Shown piece after piece: positions 9,845 to 21,945 of a stretch of 64,000 nucleotides of DNA; the stretch's first letter is position 1, and the number at the start of each line of letters is the position of its first letter. Source of the DNA: Acanthopleura granulata (lineage: Eukaryota; Mollusca; Polyplacophora; Chitonida; Chitonidae); assembly GCA_016165875.1 (NCBI GenBank), contig JABBOT010000033.1, positions 1,035,357-1,099,356 on the forward strand, in the 5' to 3' direction. Both the position numbers and the translations under genes were made by a program. The notes beneath the pieces are model-generated. The model was not told the origin of the DNA. It saw only the letters and a list, made by a program, of their open reading frames with translations, and did no database searches.

Positions 9845-12233
9845 CACTGAAAAACGGAAGTATCAATAGCAACAACGGGTGAATTTACCGAAGGCCAAAA
9901 GTGCGCCACTAAATAAAAAAGAAACAGCCTACATGTATAGTATACTGAATCAGAGTTTATGAATGTGTATTTGTGGAAATCCTCAGGGATGATCAATAAT
10001 ATCAACTGAGTTTACCCTCGGAAAATAAAGATAACATATCAACTGAGTCGTATTACCCTCAGAAAATACACACATTATTATTATTACTTATCTTGATTTC
10101 CTTCAGCCATTAACCTGGAAACTCCTAAAACCGTTATCCAGAAAAACAGTCACCGACTACCAATCGGCTTTTGGTGACTTTCTTGGTGGTTTTTGTTTCC
10201 AGTTACATCACATTAAGTATTTATGTCATATTTACTTCTCAATCTTGGTCACAAAGGGTTTACTGATACACTGTAGAAGTTGCTTATGACCTTGAAGAAA
10301 CACAAAGATCAAGGTCATTCGCTGTTTTGGATATAGAATTTTTCTTGTAACAACTACATACAGATCGCATTCTTTTGAGAACCACACAACCATGTTACAG
10401 ACAACCAGATCTACAGAGACCAAGATATAAACACAAAGACAGACAGACAAGCACACAAAACACAGATATAAGTGTATGTGCACGTCATAAGCAGTAAAGG
10501 CACAAATACTACATGTAACTGGGAGGTCAGTATTTATTTTTTGGTTTATTTGATCAGTGTTCTATGCCAAACTTAAGAATATTTTGCTTATATGACAGCG
10601 GCCAGTGTTATGGTGGGAGGAAACAGGGCAGAGCCCCAGGGGGAAGGGGGTTCACTTAGATTCCTTGCTCCATAAAGTGCACATTTTTCAGAAAAGCTTT
10701 CTCGTTGTGGTACAAATATAAAAAAAAAATGGATTTTTAGACAAATTTTGCATTGAGTTTTCACGAAATAAATTAAGTTTTTGATACAATGGTGACGAAA
10801 AAATATTGAGTTTTCTGATTTGTTCAAACTGAAGTTTCTAAAATGAAATTGGCTAGAAAAACCCCTGAAAACACAAGTAACAATTTTCTTCAACAGGAGG
10901 TATCAAAGGTTTCATTTGCAAATCAATTCAGTCCACTTTTCTAAGTTTTTTCATTAAACTTTTTAAAATCTTGAACATCTTCTTTCTCCAAATTTCAAGA
11001 AGACCCTTCTGAGACTCTTGTTAATTAATTATTCATAAATGCATGTACACTTGCAAAGCCTTACAAATCTTACAAAGAGATCACCTGCCAAGAATTGGAA
11101 TTGAACTTGCGACCTCAATGGTCAGGCACTTATGGCAGAAAAAAGAGCAGAGTACGTAAGCACCTGAACATGTAGAGGTTACACCGTATCATCATCACGT
11201 AAACATACAGAACAGTTTTACATTAACTTTTTCCCGACCACATTACAACTACCAGTACAGCCAAATAAACAAGACAACACATAAAAATCGAGAAATGTTT
11301 GAAACAAAACTGCCGAACCTGCCATGGCCTAGTGCATGAGGCTATGCCCTTCAGCCAGCTTACCATGCAAAAAAGGAAGAGGAGCTAACACAAAATCCAT
11401 CAAGGGATTCTAATGCCCAAAATGTATTTCATTTAAGAGAGGACTTGAGTGTACCTTCATGCATGTAATAAGTACACATGTACTTGGCACACGGCTTTTG
11501 TTGCTATGGCATTCATATTTTATTAGAATGGCACTGGGTGGGGTCAGGAAGAAGTGATGTAGGATTGTTTTGTCTTATCACCTTGAGCAAATAGGATATT
11601 GTCTTATACTTTTGCTACTTTTATGAAATCCATATTATTGAATGCTATTATTCTCAACTATCAGTCTTCAAGAAAATAATACCCTAATTTCCTGAATTGT
11701 TGAAAAAAAAAGAAAATTCACCAAAAATTTTTTTTGCACAGCTAAATACAATTATAACATTAGGTGCGCTAATTAAAACAGAAAGGAAATTTTTGTAACA
11801 GAGCAAAATAAAATTTCTGTTTAAAAATGTTCTTTTTTTTTTCAAATCATTGCAAGTTATTCATATCATTTATTTATTAACTGAAAGACAAAGGAAACAA
11901 AATCTAATGTTTATAAAAACCAGAAAAATGTAAAAGACAGTTTTTGTTCTTTAACCTTCCCTGCACACTTACCTCAAGTTAAGCAACCGATGTTTTCCCC
12001 AGAAAAGCAGCCACCAGAGTCCGGTTCAGTCCTAGAGCATGATGGGAAAGCTACGAGATCATGTTAATCCCCTTAGGTGATATAACAGGCAAAACAGCCC
12101 ACAGTGACTGTGTGACCTTTGACATTTCATCTCACTGCCAACATTACACGCAATTGTGACTTGAGGGTAACCTTGAGACAGTCACATCCTCAATCAGAAA
12201 CTTGGGGCATCTTGAGATAACTGCCCCATGTTG
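9845..12233. other. Non-coding, with a partial SINE-1 and a tRNA-like scrap
   Basis: A partial SINE-1 lies at 10563-10652. At 11090-11120, GGAATTGAACTTGCGACC is a B-box-like complement. Poly(A)-signal complements (TTTATT, about 11869-11876) lie downstream of the exon ending at 12234 and could serve that gene. No coding exon was recognised. Confidence 0.4.
10563..10652 (-). mobile_element. SINE-1 fragment (minus)
   Basis: GCGGCCAGTGTTATGGTGGG and GGAAACAGGGCAGAGCCCC match the SINE-1 central domain. The tRNA-related part and the tail are missing. Confidence 0.75.
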
Positions 12234-12422
12234 CTATGGTAACAGGATCCACAGCTGTTGATTGGTGTTGGGTAACCGGGGTACAGATCCAAAGATGCAC
12301 TCCCTGGCAACAGACCATATGTTCTCCTCGGCGTATTTCCAGGGAGATTTGGTGAAGATATCGGAGGCGATCCGGAAAACAATATCTGTCAGACTCTTCA
12401 CATTCCCTCCATCGTAAACATT
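12234..12422 (-). CDS. Probable 3'-terminal coding exon, unrecognised protein
   Basis: On the minus strand a good acceptor (CTCTTTTTCTCCACAG, AG at 12424-12423) opens a 62-codon frame ending in TAG. The peptide starts NVYDGGNVKSLTDIVFRIAS, contains SPWKYAEENIWSVARE, and ends QQLWILLP. The mixture of charged and hydrophobic residues and higher GC than the flanks suggest real coding sequence. The frame enters in phase 0 if read as shown. I do not recognise the family. A non-terminal exon ending at a weak internal GT is possible. Upstream exons were not identified, and no link to the Ig exon or to the candidate promoter at 16.7 kb is demonstrated. Confidence 0.55.
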   Translation of the reverse strand, partial: NVYDGGNVKSLTDIVFRIASDIFTKSPWKYAEENIWSVARECIFGSVPRLPNTNQQLWILLP

Positions 12423-12764
12423 CTGTGGAGAAAAAGAGAACATAGAGTGGGATGATGAGAGGTGGCTGATGGATCTAAAAGGAAATGCTCACGCCTAACA
12501 TATGTCTGGGAAAGCACAAGAAGCTTATCTCTGTACTGTACTAGGATCTGCAGAATCACTGCGCTCTGCATTTGTAGAGATTTTGTAAAAATCAACATTC
12601 TATCATTTCTTTGACTTTTCCAGATATGAAACATGAAGGTGGCAACAATTAACAACAAAACTGGCTAATATTTGCTGCAAATTATCTGAAAAGTTTACAC
12701 TCAACGTAGTAGACTAGTGCATGCAAGGAGTTGGAGCAGATGTATATTTCCCACACATAGAGGA

Positions 12765-13400
12765 CATTGTACAGTGAAGGCTGAACTACCACAGCATTGT
12801 ACTGTGAAGGCTGAATTACCACAGCATTGTACTGTGAAGGCTGAATTACCACAGCATTGTACTGTGAAGGCTGAATTACCACAGCATTGTACTGTGAAGG
12901 CTGAATTACCACAGCATTGTACTGTAAAGGCTGAATTACCACAGCTATTGTTCCATCCCATATAGACAGGACATTGTACAGTGAAGGCTGAATTACCACA
13001 GCTATTGTTCCATCCCACATAGAGAGGACATTGTACAGTGAAGGCTGAATTACCACAGCTATTGTTCCATCCCATATAGACAGGACATTGTACAGTGAAG
13101 GCTGAATTACCACAGCTATTGTTCCATCCCATATAGACAGGACATTGTACAGTGAAGGCTGAACTACCACAGCTATTGTTCCATCCCACATAGACAGGAC
13201 ATTGTACAGTGAAGGCTGAATTACCACAGCTATTGTTCCATCCCACATAGAGAGGACATTGTACAGTGAAGGCTGAACTACCACAGCTATTGTTCCATCC
13301 CACATAGACACGACATTGAACACTGAAGGCTGAATTACCACAGCTATTGTTCCATCCCATATATAGAGGACATTGTACACTGAAGGCTGAACTACCACAG
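12765..13400. repeat. Composite 30-bp / 57-bp minisatellite
   Basis: Five 30-bp units (CATTGTACTGTGAAGGCTGA then ATTACCACAG) start at 12765, 12795, 12825, 12855 and 12885. From 12915 each 30-bp core gains a 27-bp extension (CTATTGTTCCATCCCACATA then GACAGGA), giving eight 57-bp units up to 13370 and a last 30-bp core. Both lengths are multiples of 3, so long open frames run through on the minus strand with 10- and 19-residue repeats. Confidence 0.95.
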
Positions 13401-15449
13401 CTTTTGTCTCAGTGAGAGGTAGAAATAATAACACAAGAAGTGTCTTGTGGGAATATCATTTCCACCTTTCACAAGAAAAATATTTGTCGTGTTCAGCCTT
13501 TGCCGTGCAGTATTTGTTTATTATTTATGCTTATCATATCACAGGGTGTACTTTTTCGGCGTGAATGATCGTTCAGGTTACGTGGAGGTTATGAAACTCA
13601 TTTTGAGTTTGTGTGGGCAAACTGCCGCAGGCGTTGCTACTTACCATGTGACTTACTTCCCATAATGTCAAAGAAAGAGATAACAAATTTCTGAAAATGT
13701 GAGGAGATCGGACGCTTAGGGTATATTTTCAAACAAAATTAAGGCTCACTCAACCATGGAGTGTCATTTCGGTATAACAAAACCGAAAGCACTTATGTGT
13801 TTACAGACAATACAAGTATCATGCGAAGGCCGCACTGACTCATTCACGTGTAGTCCATCGGTGGACAATTGTTCAGGCAATTGTTTTAAAATTTTGACAT
13901 TCATCGCAACCCATAGTCCTTCACCTGAACTCAACAAAATCGCCGCAGATCTCGGATTCAACATCAATGAAAGTGTTGTCAATGAGGTCCACACTCATGT
14001 CACCCAAACCTACTTGTGTGACATGAGCTGTGTGCTTAAAACTTACCCCCTGAAAAATTTATACCCTTCTAGGTTGTATTATGAAGATTTTAGTGGAGCC
14101 TACAGACGACAACGCCAGAACTCGGTCACATTTCAGGGCCAAGAGTAGGTTGTGAGGCTTTTCAAAATGGCTGACAAAGGTGGGCTCCTTGGTACGTATG
14201 AAGTTCTCTCAACTAATGCGTCAACAAGACAACTTAATCTGTAAAGTTAGTGAATTATGAAGATAGGATTCGATATTCAACTGGAAAATGACAAAAGAAA
14301 TGGGCAAAAGAGGTGCCATCCAGATGAACTAAGTTACGTGTAGGTCAATGAGGCTCTTCGAGGGGCCGGGCAGCCTGAAGCGGTACCGATTTATCGGTCT
14401 ACAAAATTAAAACCCCACGTAACTGACATGTGAACGATCATTTCATCCCCGCCAAATTTCGTCGCCTGCGTGTTGTATACAATCCATAATACTCACAGAC
14501 TGCCACTGGCGAAAGCACCTTGGCACTGAACTTGCAAGTTTTCGCCACATAGTGTGATAGACTGCGTTATCTTTCGCGTAACCAAACATTTGTGCAGAGA
14601 CAGAATAACATAACTGAACGATGGGTTACGTAGGTCTATTTTCACATGAACTTCATTTCCTTCACGTAGGTCTTTGAAAAATTACTGCCTGATATCATGC
14701 TTTTGTGTGTTTAAATAAGTCTAAAGTAATGTTGGCCCTCAAAGACTTGTGCATAGCATGACATCTTGTATGATGTAAGATTGAAAGTTTACTGAAATTG
14801 TATTTTTTGCTGATCTGAGATTTTAACATTGAAAAACAAAATGTTTTTGACGTCATGGCATCTGGGTACGAAATATCAAAATGTACTAATAATAAAACAT
14901 TCTAAACTATAAATTAATTAAGATAAATTTATTTTCATTGAGTTTTCATTTCCACGAGTATTTGGAAAGGTTACATCTATGTTTATATGATATTCCATCT
15001 AAGTTTTTGCTAAACTTATAAATACACATTTAAATGTCAAAATACTCGGATTAAATAGACACTGCCATTCATTCACCAAATCTGCCTGGCTTCCTGTGTT
15101 AGTTCTACACAATGCATGAGGAATTAAACTGGTGACTCTTTTTAATTGTCATATCTTGCTTGACTATGACTGGTTCATCCACTTTACCGCACACTAACAA
15201 GGTGTTTTTTTTTGGTTTTTTGGGGGGGTTTTTGGTGAAGTTTGAATCTCTCATTTCCAAAACAAAATATGTATTGACATCAAAACTATCATCTTTCTTT
15301 TACATGCTTCTGAAACTGCATTTATACATCCGAATCAAACCTCAGGTGAAATACAGTACTTCCTTACCTTTCCCTGATAGAACATACTAATTAATCACTG
15401 ATCAATTAATCTAATTACTGCAGTTTTCATTTTTCCTATACCTGGCACT
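13401..15449. other. Non-coding or unassigned
   Basis: Contains an ORF of 130 codons at 13756-14148 (plus) without recognised features, and a possible short first exon at 14167-14191 listed separately. The 14300-14640 stretch is somewhat CpG-richer and repeat-free. Nothing else is supportable. Confidence 0.35.
14167..14191 (+). CDS. Candidate first coding exon (very tentative)
   Basis: CAAAATGGCTGACAAAGG gives an ATG in good context (also a YY1-like start-site motif), encoding MADKGGLL before a strong donor, G|GTACGT at 14192. This is the pattern of a short first exon ending in phase 1. No downstream partner exon on the plus strand was recognised, so this may be chance. Confidence 0.2.
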
Positions 15450-15685
15450 TACATTTATTTATTTATTTATTTATTTATTTACTGGACAGGTGTTTTACGC
15501 CATGCTCAAGAATATTTCACTCATACAACGGCGGCCAGCACTGTGGTGGAAGGAAACCGGGCAGAGCCTAAGGAAACCCACGACCATTTGCAAGTTACTG
15601 GCAGACCTTCCCACGTACAGCAGGAGACGAAGCCATATGAGCCGGAATTAACTCACTGCAACCGCACTGGTGAGAAGCAATACAC
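15450..15685 (-). mobile_element. SINE-1 copy (minus orientation)
   Basis: An (ATTT)n tail at about 15452-15480, then GGTGTTTTACGCCATGCTCA, ACGGCGGCCAGCACTGTGG, GGAAACCGGGCAGAGCC and CCTTCCCACGTACAGCAGG. The tRNA-related end is decayed. Confidence 0.85.
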
Positions 15686-15939
15686 CTCGCACTGGTAGAT
15701 GGATAAGCATATAATACTGGTTACAACGTATTTCACACCTATAAACTATAAACCCTCATCACCTGGTATATCACATGGTGATGATCACCATGGCAACTGG
15801 GTGGGGCTTTCGTACTCTACCAGACTGATACTGCCAGAATTTATAGCACCTGCCTTTGGCAAGGCCAACCAGATGTTTGTAGGTGGTGAAAACAGCAGTA
15901 TCTGGAATAAAACATTGACAAAACCTGACTTCAAGTTGC

Positions 15940-16045
15940 AAGACTGATTGGTACTCAAGGGTATTTCACTTCCACAACTGACGCACTGTGGTGGGCAGAA
16001 ACTAGGCAGAGCCTGGGGGGGGAAGCCCACAACCATCTAGTCAGC
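15940..16045 (-). mobile_element. SINE-1 fragment (minus)
   Basis: GGTATTTCACTTCCACAACT, CACTGTGGTGGGCAGAAAC and AGGCAGAGCCTGGGGGG followed by CCCACAACCATC match the SINE-1 core. It lies about 260 bp from the copy at 15450-15685, in the same orientation. Confidence 0.7.
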
Positions 16046-17468
16046 TAGAGTTGGACACAAGCACAAGTCCTCAAGGGTCAGCGCTTCAACGATCCACAGA
16101 AACATAAGTAACTACTCAGCTGAATAAGCGAGATAGCTATTGGGCCCGCCACAACATACTAGTCAAATCCAGGTGTGTTATAAATGCAATGTAATTCCTA
16201 TCTGCTTTATGTGTATGTACCGTGTGCACATTTAGCTATAATGGTCCCAGAGCACTGATGTGATCTCTACCATTCTTGGCGTATGTAAAGATTAGAGCTG
16301 TGCTGTTGTTCGTCACCTTTCCAACCTTCAGTGAGACATTTTCAAGAAAGACATTCTTCAATGAATTGACGTCACTCTACCATGTGGCACCACCCTCTTC
16401 TTCACTACAGCTCCATTTTTCTAAAGTGCAAGTCAGCAAAACAGAGTAGATGGTCAGACAATATTTATCTGAGTTTTTGTTATGCCACTCGTGGGATTCG
16501 AACTTCGACTGTAAACATGGCCTCTCATCCAGTTGTCTGGCTTGTGCAGGACATCGAGTGTATGCCGTGCTTGTCTTACATTTTTATTATCCCCACGCAA
16601 ACAATGCGACGTGACAAGTGTGCGACATGTACCCTTCCTGAGCTATCGTCGCTACACTCCTTTTTATCCGTCAAAACTGCTGCCATATGCTTACCATGCA
16701 CGCTGACAAAGTTGTTTCAAAACTCTTCGTGATCTCTGACTCCCGCCATGTTGGCCACTGACGTCACGTGACCAGCCGCGGAACGCCGGCACGCGCTAAG
16801 GTGACAAGTGTCAGATTGTGGACAAACGACAGTCTATTTTTAGACCATTAGAATGCTGGATATATATAGGCCTTATACCTTCGTTCAGTGTGAATATCTT
16901 GACAGACATTTTCGGTTCTTTTCATTTCCTTTTCTTTTTTCTCAGTGTAAATTTTCTCTTATTGAAACTTTTAGGCTTTGAAAACTTTTTGAGGCAAATT
17001 ACATCAACTGATCTCGCATCAATCAACTCCCTTTCATCTTGGACAAATATAACAAATATAACAATCTGTAATGGTAGTTCCAGTGGAAAAAGAGACAAGA
17101 AATTGCATTTGAAATTAACATGCCTTTGTAGTAACGTACCAGTCCAAAGTTTTAAAAATGTTGTAATACGCTTTAAGATATGCACTAAACGCAACCACAA
17201 GGGTCTTCATCAGTTTCATGACTCTGATTTTATCAAGAATCGACAAAATTAAGCAACTATTGCGCTATAACGACAGATTTTTATATTATTGTTTTTATTT
17301 TTGCACACATTTTTTTTTACTTGATTCATGTTTACGTAGACTGATTATGAACATAAACTTTTATCGAGATCAGACAATGGTAGGGCCATTTATTTCCATA
17401 AAAATTTTGTTTCATTAATTGTAACTTTCGGGGTTTGAAACTTTTTCCTGGCAAATCAGATCTCTCTT
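16046..17468. other. Non-coding; includes a promoter-like patch
   Basis: Contains a tRNA-like B-box complement (GTGGGATTCGAACTTCG, about 16490) and the promoter-like patch at 16695-16790. ORFs of 116 and 144 codons on the plus strand show no recognised domains. Confidence 0.35.
16695..16790 (-). promoter_or_regulatory. Candidate minus-strand promoter and first exon
   Basis: A CpG-rich patch holds overlapping CRE and E-box motifs, TGACGTCACGTGAC (16759-16772 on the plus strand). Reading the minus strand, a YY1-like start-site motif follows, CCAACATGGCGGG, and then, about 50 nt on, a strong donor ATG|GTAAGC (GT at 16694-16693). This resembles a start site with a short first exon. It would be suitably placed for the gene owning the exon at 12422-12234, but that link is only inferred. 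Confidence 0.35.
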
Positions 17469-17478
17469 ATTTATTTGT

Positions 17479-17509
<31 letters not shown>

Positions 17510-17745
17510 TTTGACTGGTGTTTTACGCCTTACACAAGAATATTACACTTATACGACGGCGGCCAGCATTATGAGGGGAGGAAACCGGGCAGAGCCCGGG
17601 GGAAACCCACAACCATCCGCAGGTTGCTGCGAACCTTCCCACCTGTGGCCGGAGAGGCAGCCAGTATGAGCTGCGCTTGAACTCACAGCGACCGCATTGG
17701 CGAGAGGCCCCTGGGCGCTAGCCCACTCTGCTACGGAGGCTCCGA
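17469..17745 (-). mobile_element. SINE-1, near full-length (minus orientation)
   Basis: An (ATTT)n tail at 17469-17512, then the complete core (TACGACGGCGGCCAGCATTA, GGAAACCGGGCAGAGCCCGG, CACAACCATCCGCAGGTTGC) and a tRNA-like head whose complement starts GGAGCCTCCGTAGCAGAG. Read on the minus strand it has a pol III A-box-like block (TAGCAGAGTGGGCTAGCG) and a B-box-like block (GAGTTCAAGCGC). One of the two best copies in the window for defining the family. Confidence 0.92.
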
Positions 17746-18270
17746 AAATTTAACAAAGTAATTTGCTGATCTCCCGAGTTGTTAAAAAGGAGGTTATGCA
17801 TGGACTGGAGGTCGTCTTCATCTCCATCGGTAGGTCTCTGTCAGCAACTTACATATGCATGCCGTCAGGTTTTCTCAGTACTCTCAAATTACGTCATCTT
17901 TGAAAGATGAACACCAGTAGTGTCCATTCTACGGATCTTTTGTGCCACGTACGTCACATTTTATAGCTAGGCCGACCATTCTCAAGCCATTATTCGTAAG
18001 AAAACGGCAACAAACCAATCGACCAATATTCATCATTTAGGGCCTATATAAAACCGGTGGTGGCCGATGGGAGAATCGGAACTTTTATTCCCAGTTTCCG
18101 AACAAGTTGGATCGAGACTTCTTTTTTTTTTTTTATTCAGGCTTTCTAAATAGAAGCCTAATGTTTTGCCATTTGTAGCACAACAAGGGACTTGACTGAT
18201 ACAAGGATAATATCCAACAACATAAATCAAATAAAATGAATTTTTTATTTGATCGAACATAGCTTAATTA

Positions 18271-18400
18271 TACCCTCAAAAAATCTGCTGTAAAATCCCT
18301 TATCTGAGGGAGGAAGGATTGCATTTACCGTCAACCAATCAACGACAGTGCTGGCTAATCTTCATGGGTTAACATCCTGAACATTTAAAACGCGTTTATC
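18271..18400. mobile_element. MITE-A copy 1 (diverged)
   Basis: CCCTCAAAAAATCTGCTGTA, AAATCCCTTATCTGAGGG and AGGAAGGATTGC match one terminus of the family seen best at 60398-60555. The opposite terminus is not clear. Confidence 0.45.
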
Positions 18401-19028
18401 ATGAATGTGATTTTCTGTTAACTTTATGTATCGGTGAAAGATAGTTAGCCAAGAGGTTAACAAGTAGTCTATCGAATAATTGCCGTTTCTGTGCCGATCT
18501 CAAGAATTATGCTTATATAGGCCTATATATATATACGACGGCCTGCAGTCGAGTTTATCACATTCTCGCTACACCAGAGGTCATCCCTTCTCCGGTAGAG
18601 GAGCGACAAAACAATCTTGGCGCTGAGAAGGTGCTTTATCAATGCTGTACACCGGACAGATTTCCCCACCGAAAGATTGGGCGGGCTGTAATAACTGACA
18701 AAGCTGTCAAGAGTAGTCTCCCTTGAGCGTTGATCTGGCAACAACTGCATACATGTCGTCAAATCGACAATTAAATCAAGCGCAAGGAAGTGGGTCTAAT
18801 TCCCTTCAAACGTACCACAAAACAATTCTCCTTTATTTTATGAGCTCAAGGATGCTATCTGATTGGCTCTGTGTGTATATATTATAAAACAACTTCTACA
18901 AGGTGTCACCAACGACCACAATGAACACCCACTTGTGTCCATATGTCAGAATGAGATTCCGCTAATTTCGTGAACGCTGACTTTCGGACAGTTACCTGGC
19001 TAAAAATGGTATGAAACGTAAATTAATT

Positions 19029-19130
19029 ACCCTCAAAAATCTTCCGTTAAGTCCGTTACTTGAAGGATTATGGATTGGAGTTTTGCTGATCTAACGGATT
19101 AATCCGGTCCTGTAGTAACGAATTAAGCGT
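19029..19130. mobile_element. MITE-A copy 2
   Basis: ACCCTCAAAAATCTTCCGTT, AAGTCCGTTACTTGAAGG and the internal CTAACGGATTAATCCGGTC match copies at 41994 and 60398. Shorter than those copies. No ORF. Confidence 0.6.
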
Positions 19131-19244
19131 TTTATTTTTCTACCAAAATAATTCTGGCAATATTAATCTCAGCCTTGTCGTACATTATTAGAAGCAGGAA
19201 AAATGAATTTTTTTAAACAGAGGCAAATAGGCTATATGGGCTTA

Positions 19245-19415
19245 TGTTCAAAATGGGAGCTCTGTTAGTTAGCGCACTAATGACCCCGAAGCCTCCCACC
19301 AAAGTGGTCGCTGTGAGTTCATGCTGGTTTCTTCTCCGGCCGGCCATGGGAAGGTCTGCCAATAACCTGCGGACGGTCGTGCTGGCGAAAAAAAACCAAT
19401 CAAATAAAATAATAT
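19245..19415 (+). mobile_element. SINE-1 copy, internally deleted (plus)
   Basis: ATGACCCCGAAGCCTCCCAC, GTGGTCGCTGTGAGTTCATG, GGAAGGTCTGCCAATAACCT and the terminal CCAATCAAATAAAAT are present. The central GGGTTTCCCCCGGGCTC block is missing, so this is a deleted copy. Confidence 0.8.
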
Positions 19416-19549
19416 ATTGCAAAACGGTGTGTTATTTTCTTTGTTTTATGGGTGATTCACGCCGTACTCAGTCGCTTGTTTTATATTGGCCAGGAACATC
19501 GTACACAGCCCAGTCAGATGCCAGCATACATTTTGCTACAAAGCCAACA

Positions 19550-19605
19550 AGATTAAAGCCAAATCAGTGGGAGCAGGATTTGAACCAGTGACCTCAGGTC
19601 TGAGG
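19550..19605 (-). mobile_element. tRNA-like fragment, probable SINE remnant
   Basis: GCAGGATTTGAACCAGTGAC is the complement of a B-box (GGTTCAAATCCTGC). Upstream parts of a tRNA are not recognisable. Confidence 0.4.
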
Positions 19606-21070
19606 CCCGACAATTGAAGAGGATGATCGTATGTATTAAATGGTCATCACAATATCAGATGTCTGGTCACAAGAGACACGGACAAGGAATTTGCGTGATT
19701 CACAGCTTTCATTAAGAGTTGCTGTATTCACAGATTGTCTCATTGCTTTACAGTCAATGACTTCACTTCGTGTTTTAATCGTGTGTCCCCAGTACACTTT
19801 GCAAAGTCGAATATTGATTTCTGACCTTGTGGTCGTGCTTTCTCCACCGAAAAATACAAGCTTAGTTTTTAGAGCTGTGGGGAATTATTTAGGTAGGATC
19901 CATATTTTAAGCCACACCACTGTGGCAATAGTTCACTATTGACTGACCAGTGTTGATTAGAACAGCCTGAATCCCTGAAACACATCTTATTGTCCTGCCG
20001 CAAATCATTCCATGGAATGGAGTCGCTGTATAAACCAGTTTATATATGTATGTTATTTTCGATGTCGTGGTATTATACAATAAGTTGTCGACGGTAGTGC
20101 CTCGTGTCGTCTTACCTAAAATTCGCTGGAGCCAGCTGGCCTTTCGGCTAATATGACGTATGTCACGCGTGGAAAAGTTTACCACTATATAACTTGCCAA
20201 TAGTACGTGGTTTACTCCGGGCACCTCGAGTTCGTCCACCAAAATTATACCCACCACACTCACATAAGAATTCTTGAATATTGTGTTGAACAGTTTATAA
20301 GTTAAATAAACAACGTCTTTCTTGATTTCCTGTAACATTTCCGTGTGCTGTCATTTGGTTTCGTTTTCTTCAAAATATACATGCAGTGCTGTCTCACTGG
20401 AATGCTATGCTTGGGACATTATGAAGACGTTATGAAGACGACCCAACCATATATGCGAGCGGCCTTTACACTTAGTTCAAGGTGAGGAATTGTCATGATT
20501 GCCAGTTTTAAAGTCTTAGAAATAACCAAAAACGAGACTGAAACCAAGCGTGCTACTAACACTTTAACTCCCCTCCCTTTCCACTGTTCTCTCGGTTCTG
20601 TGCAAAATTAATACACCACTGCATAAATTTCACTCAGTGTTCCCAATGTTACATAAGAAAATTCCCACTGATCACAACATTGGTGGCCGAACTCAAGAAT
20701 ACTTCATTTACATACGTCTATACAGTGCCGTCATTGAATTAAACTAGATTTTCTGGAGTAAACCTTCTTTTGACGAGTCAAGCAAGCTCAAGACGTTATG
20801 TCATACTGACGGACGGCAGAGCTCTGCATGCGAACTTCATGAAAGGCCACATGAGCGACCTTAATTACGAGTATGCGCTATCCTGTCACTTACTGCCACC
20901 AAAAGCCCAAGAAGGTTAAATGCACAGGGACGAAGATGTCAAGTTAAATTACCGGTATGCACAACTTACTATACGTAACATGTGCACTGACAACATTGTA
21001 AAAATCACAACTGCAAGTCATATTCAAATTAGAAATTTAAATATTTATTTACATAAATGTACATAGCATA

Positions 21071-21120
<50 letters not shown>

Positions 21121-21849
21121 GCCGACTCACACATACCCCGCACATATAATATCACATAGGCCAGTGTAAGTCAGAAGTATATTATGTTGATTTCTCAAAG
21201 AACAGTTCATTCTCTCTTCGATCGCGCGTGCAAGTTAAAACTTTCATTCTACAGAGTTATTTGTCCTTGATGACCTGTGCACGTATGTTCTACTTTCACT
21301 TACGTTCTACATTGCTATAATCGTAAGATACTCCGGCGTCGCTGGTGACAGTTAAATTGCTGGCATGTCCACAACGGAATTTATAATTCCTTTTTATTCC
21401 TTGGCATCTCCAGTACTCGTCAAATAGAAGTCAATTCCGGTGCGGTATATGTGGATAAAATAGCTCACTTCAGCTGCGTGAAATTTGCCAAGTGAAGATT
21501 CTTAGTTAAAGGAGACGAAGAATTTATGTGCAAATGCATTTCCGATAAGCATAGATTAGACTCCGTCTGTCTTTCGTATGGTTGACAGAAACTTGATTAC
21601 CACGAACAGCTATTTACAATTTCAGATCAATGAATCCAGCTTAATAGGATAACATTCTAAACAAAAGAATAATAATGGTTGTAAAGAAGGTGAGGAATGG
21701 CTTGGCAACAGAGTGGTAGTTCGACGTGATAGATGGCGTTAGATGAGATCTAACGACATGCGCACTAAAGGGAAACAACTCTTGATATAGGTTTTCAAAT
21801 CATCGTGAATTACCCCCCTTATCATGTCATGCAAATTGGTTGATTTATT
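19606..21849. other. Non-coding with a microsatellite
   Basis: Apart from (AC)n(AT)n at 21068-21120 nothing is recognised. A 143-codon minus-strand ORF starting at 20338 contains consensus-like donors but no domain and no partner exon. Confidence 0.35.
21068..21120. repeat. (AC)n(AT)n compound microsatellite
   Basis: About 17 CA units followed by about 10 TA units. Confidence 0.95.
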
Positions 21850-21945
21850 CATCTATGTATTTATTTGGCGTTTTCAAGAAATATTTCTCTTATACCGCAG
21901 GAAACCAGGTAGAGCCCTGGGGGAAACCCACGCACCTTGAGTGAT
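21850..21945 (-). mobile_element. SINE-1 fragment (minus)
   Basis: TATTTATTTGGCGTTTTCAA, then GGAAACCAGGTAGAGCCCTG and GGGAAACCCACGCACC. The (ATTT) tail and part of the core remain. Confidence 0.75.

Noticed and set aside
12682..13434. 250-codon and 219-codon minus-strand ORFs with 19-residue repeats
   Set aside because: They follow from a minisatellite whose 30- and 57-bp periods are multiples of 3. Several frames on both strands stay open at once, and there is no splice or start context that favours one.
13756..14148. 130-codon plus ORF beginning MECHFGITKPK
   Set aside because: No recognised domain. The overlapping minus frame is also open; kept only as unassigned sequence.
16818..17252. 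144-codon plus ORF
   Set aside because: Composition follows AT-rich sequence with a phenylalanine/leucine-rich run, and no family features are seen.
19907..20338. 143-codon minus ORF beginning MLQEIKKDVVYLTYK, with internal donor-like GTGAGT and GTAAGA
   Set aside because: No domain and no partner exon. Chance ORFs of similar length occur elsewhere in the window.
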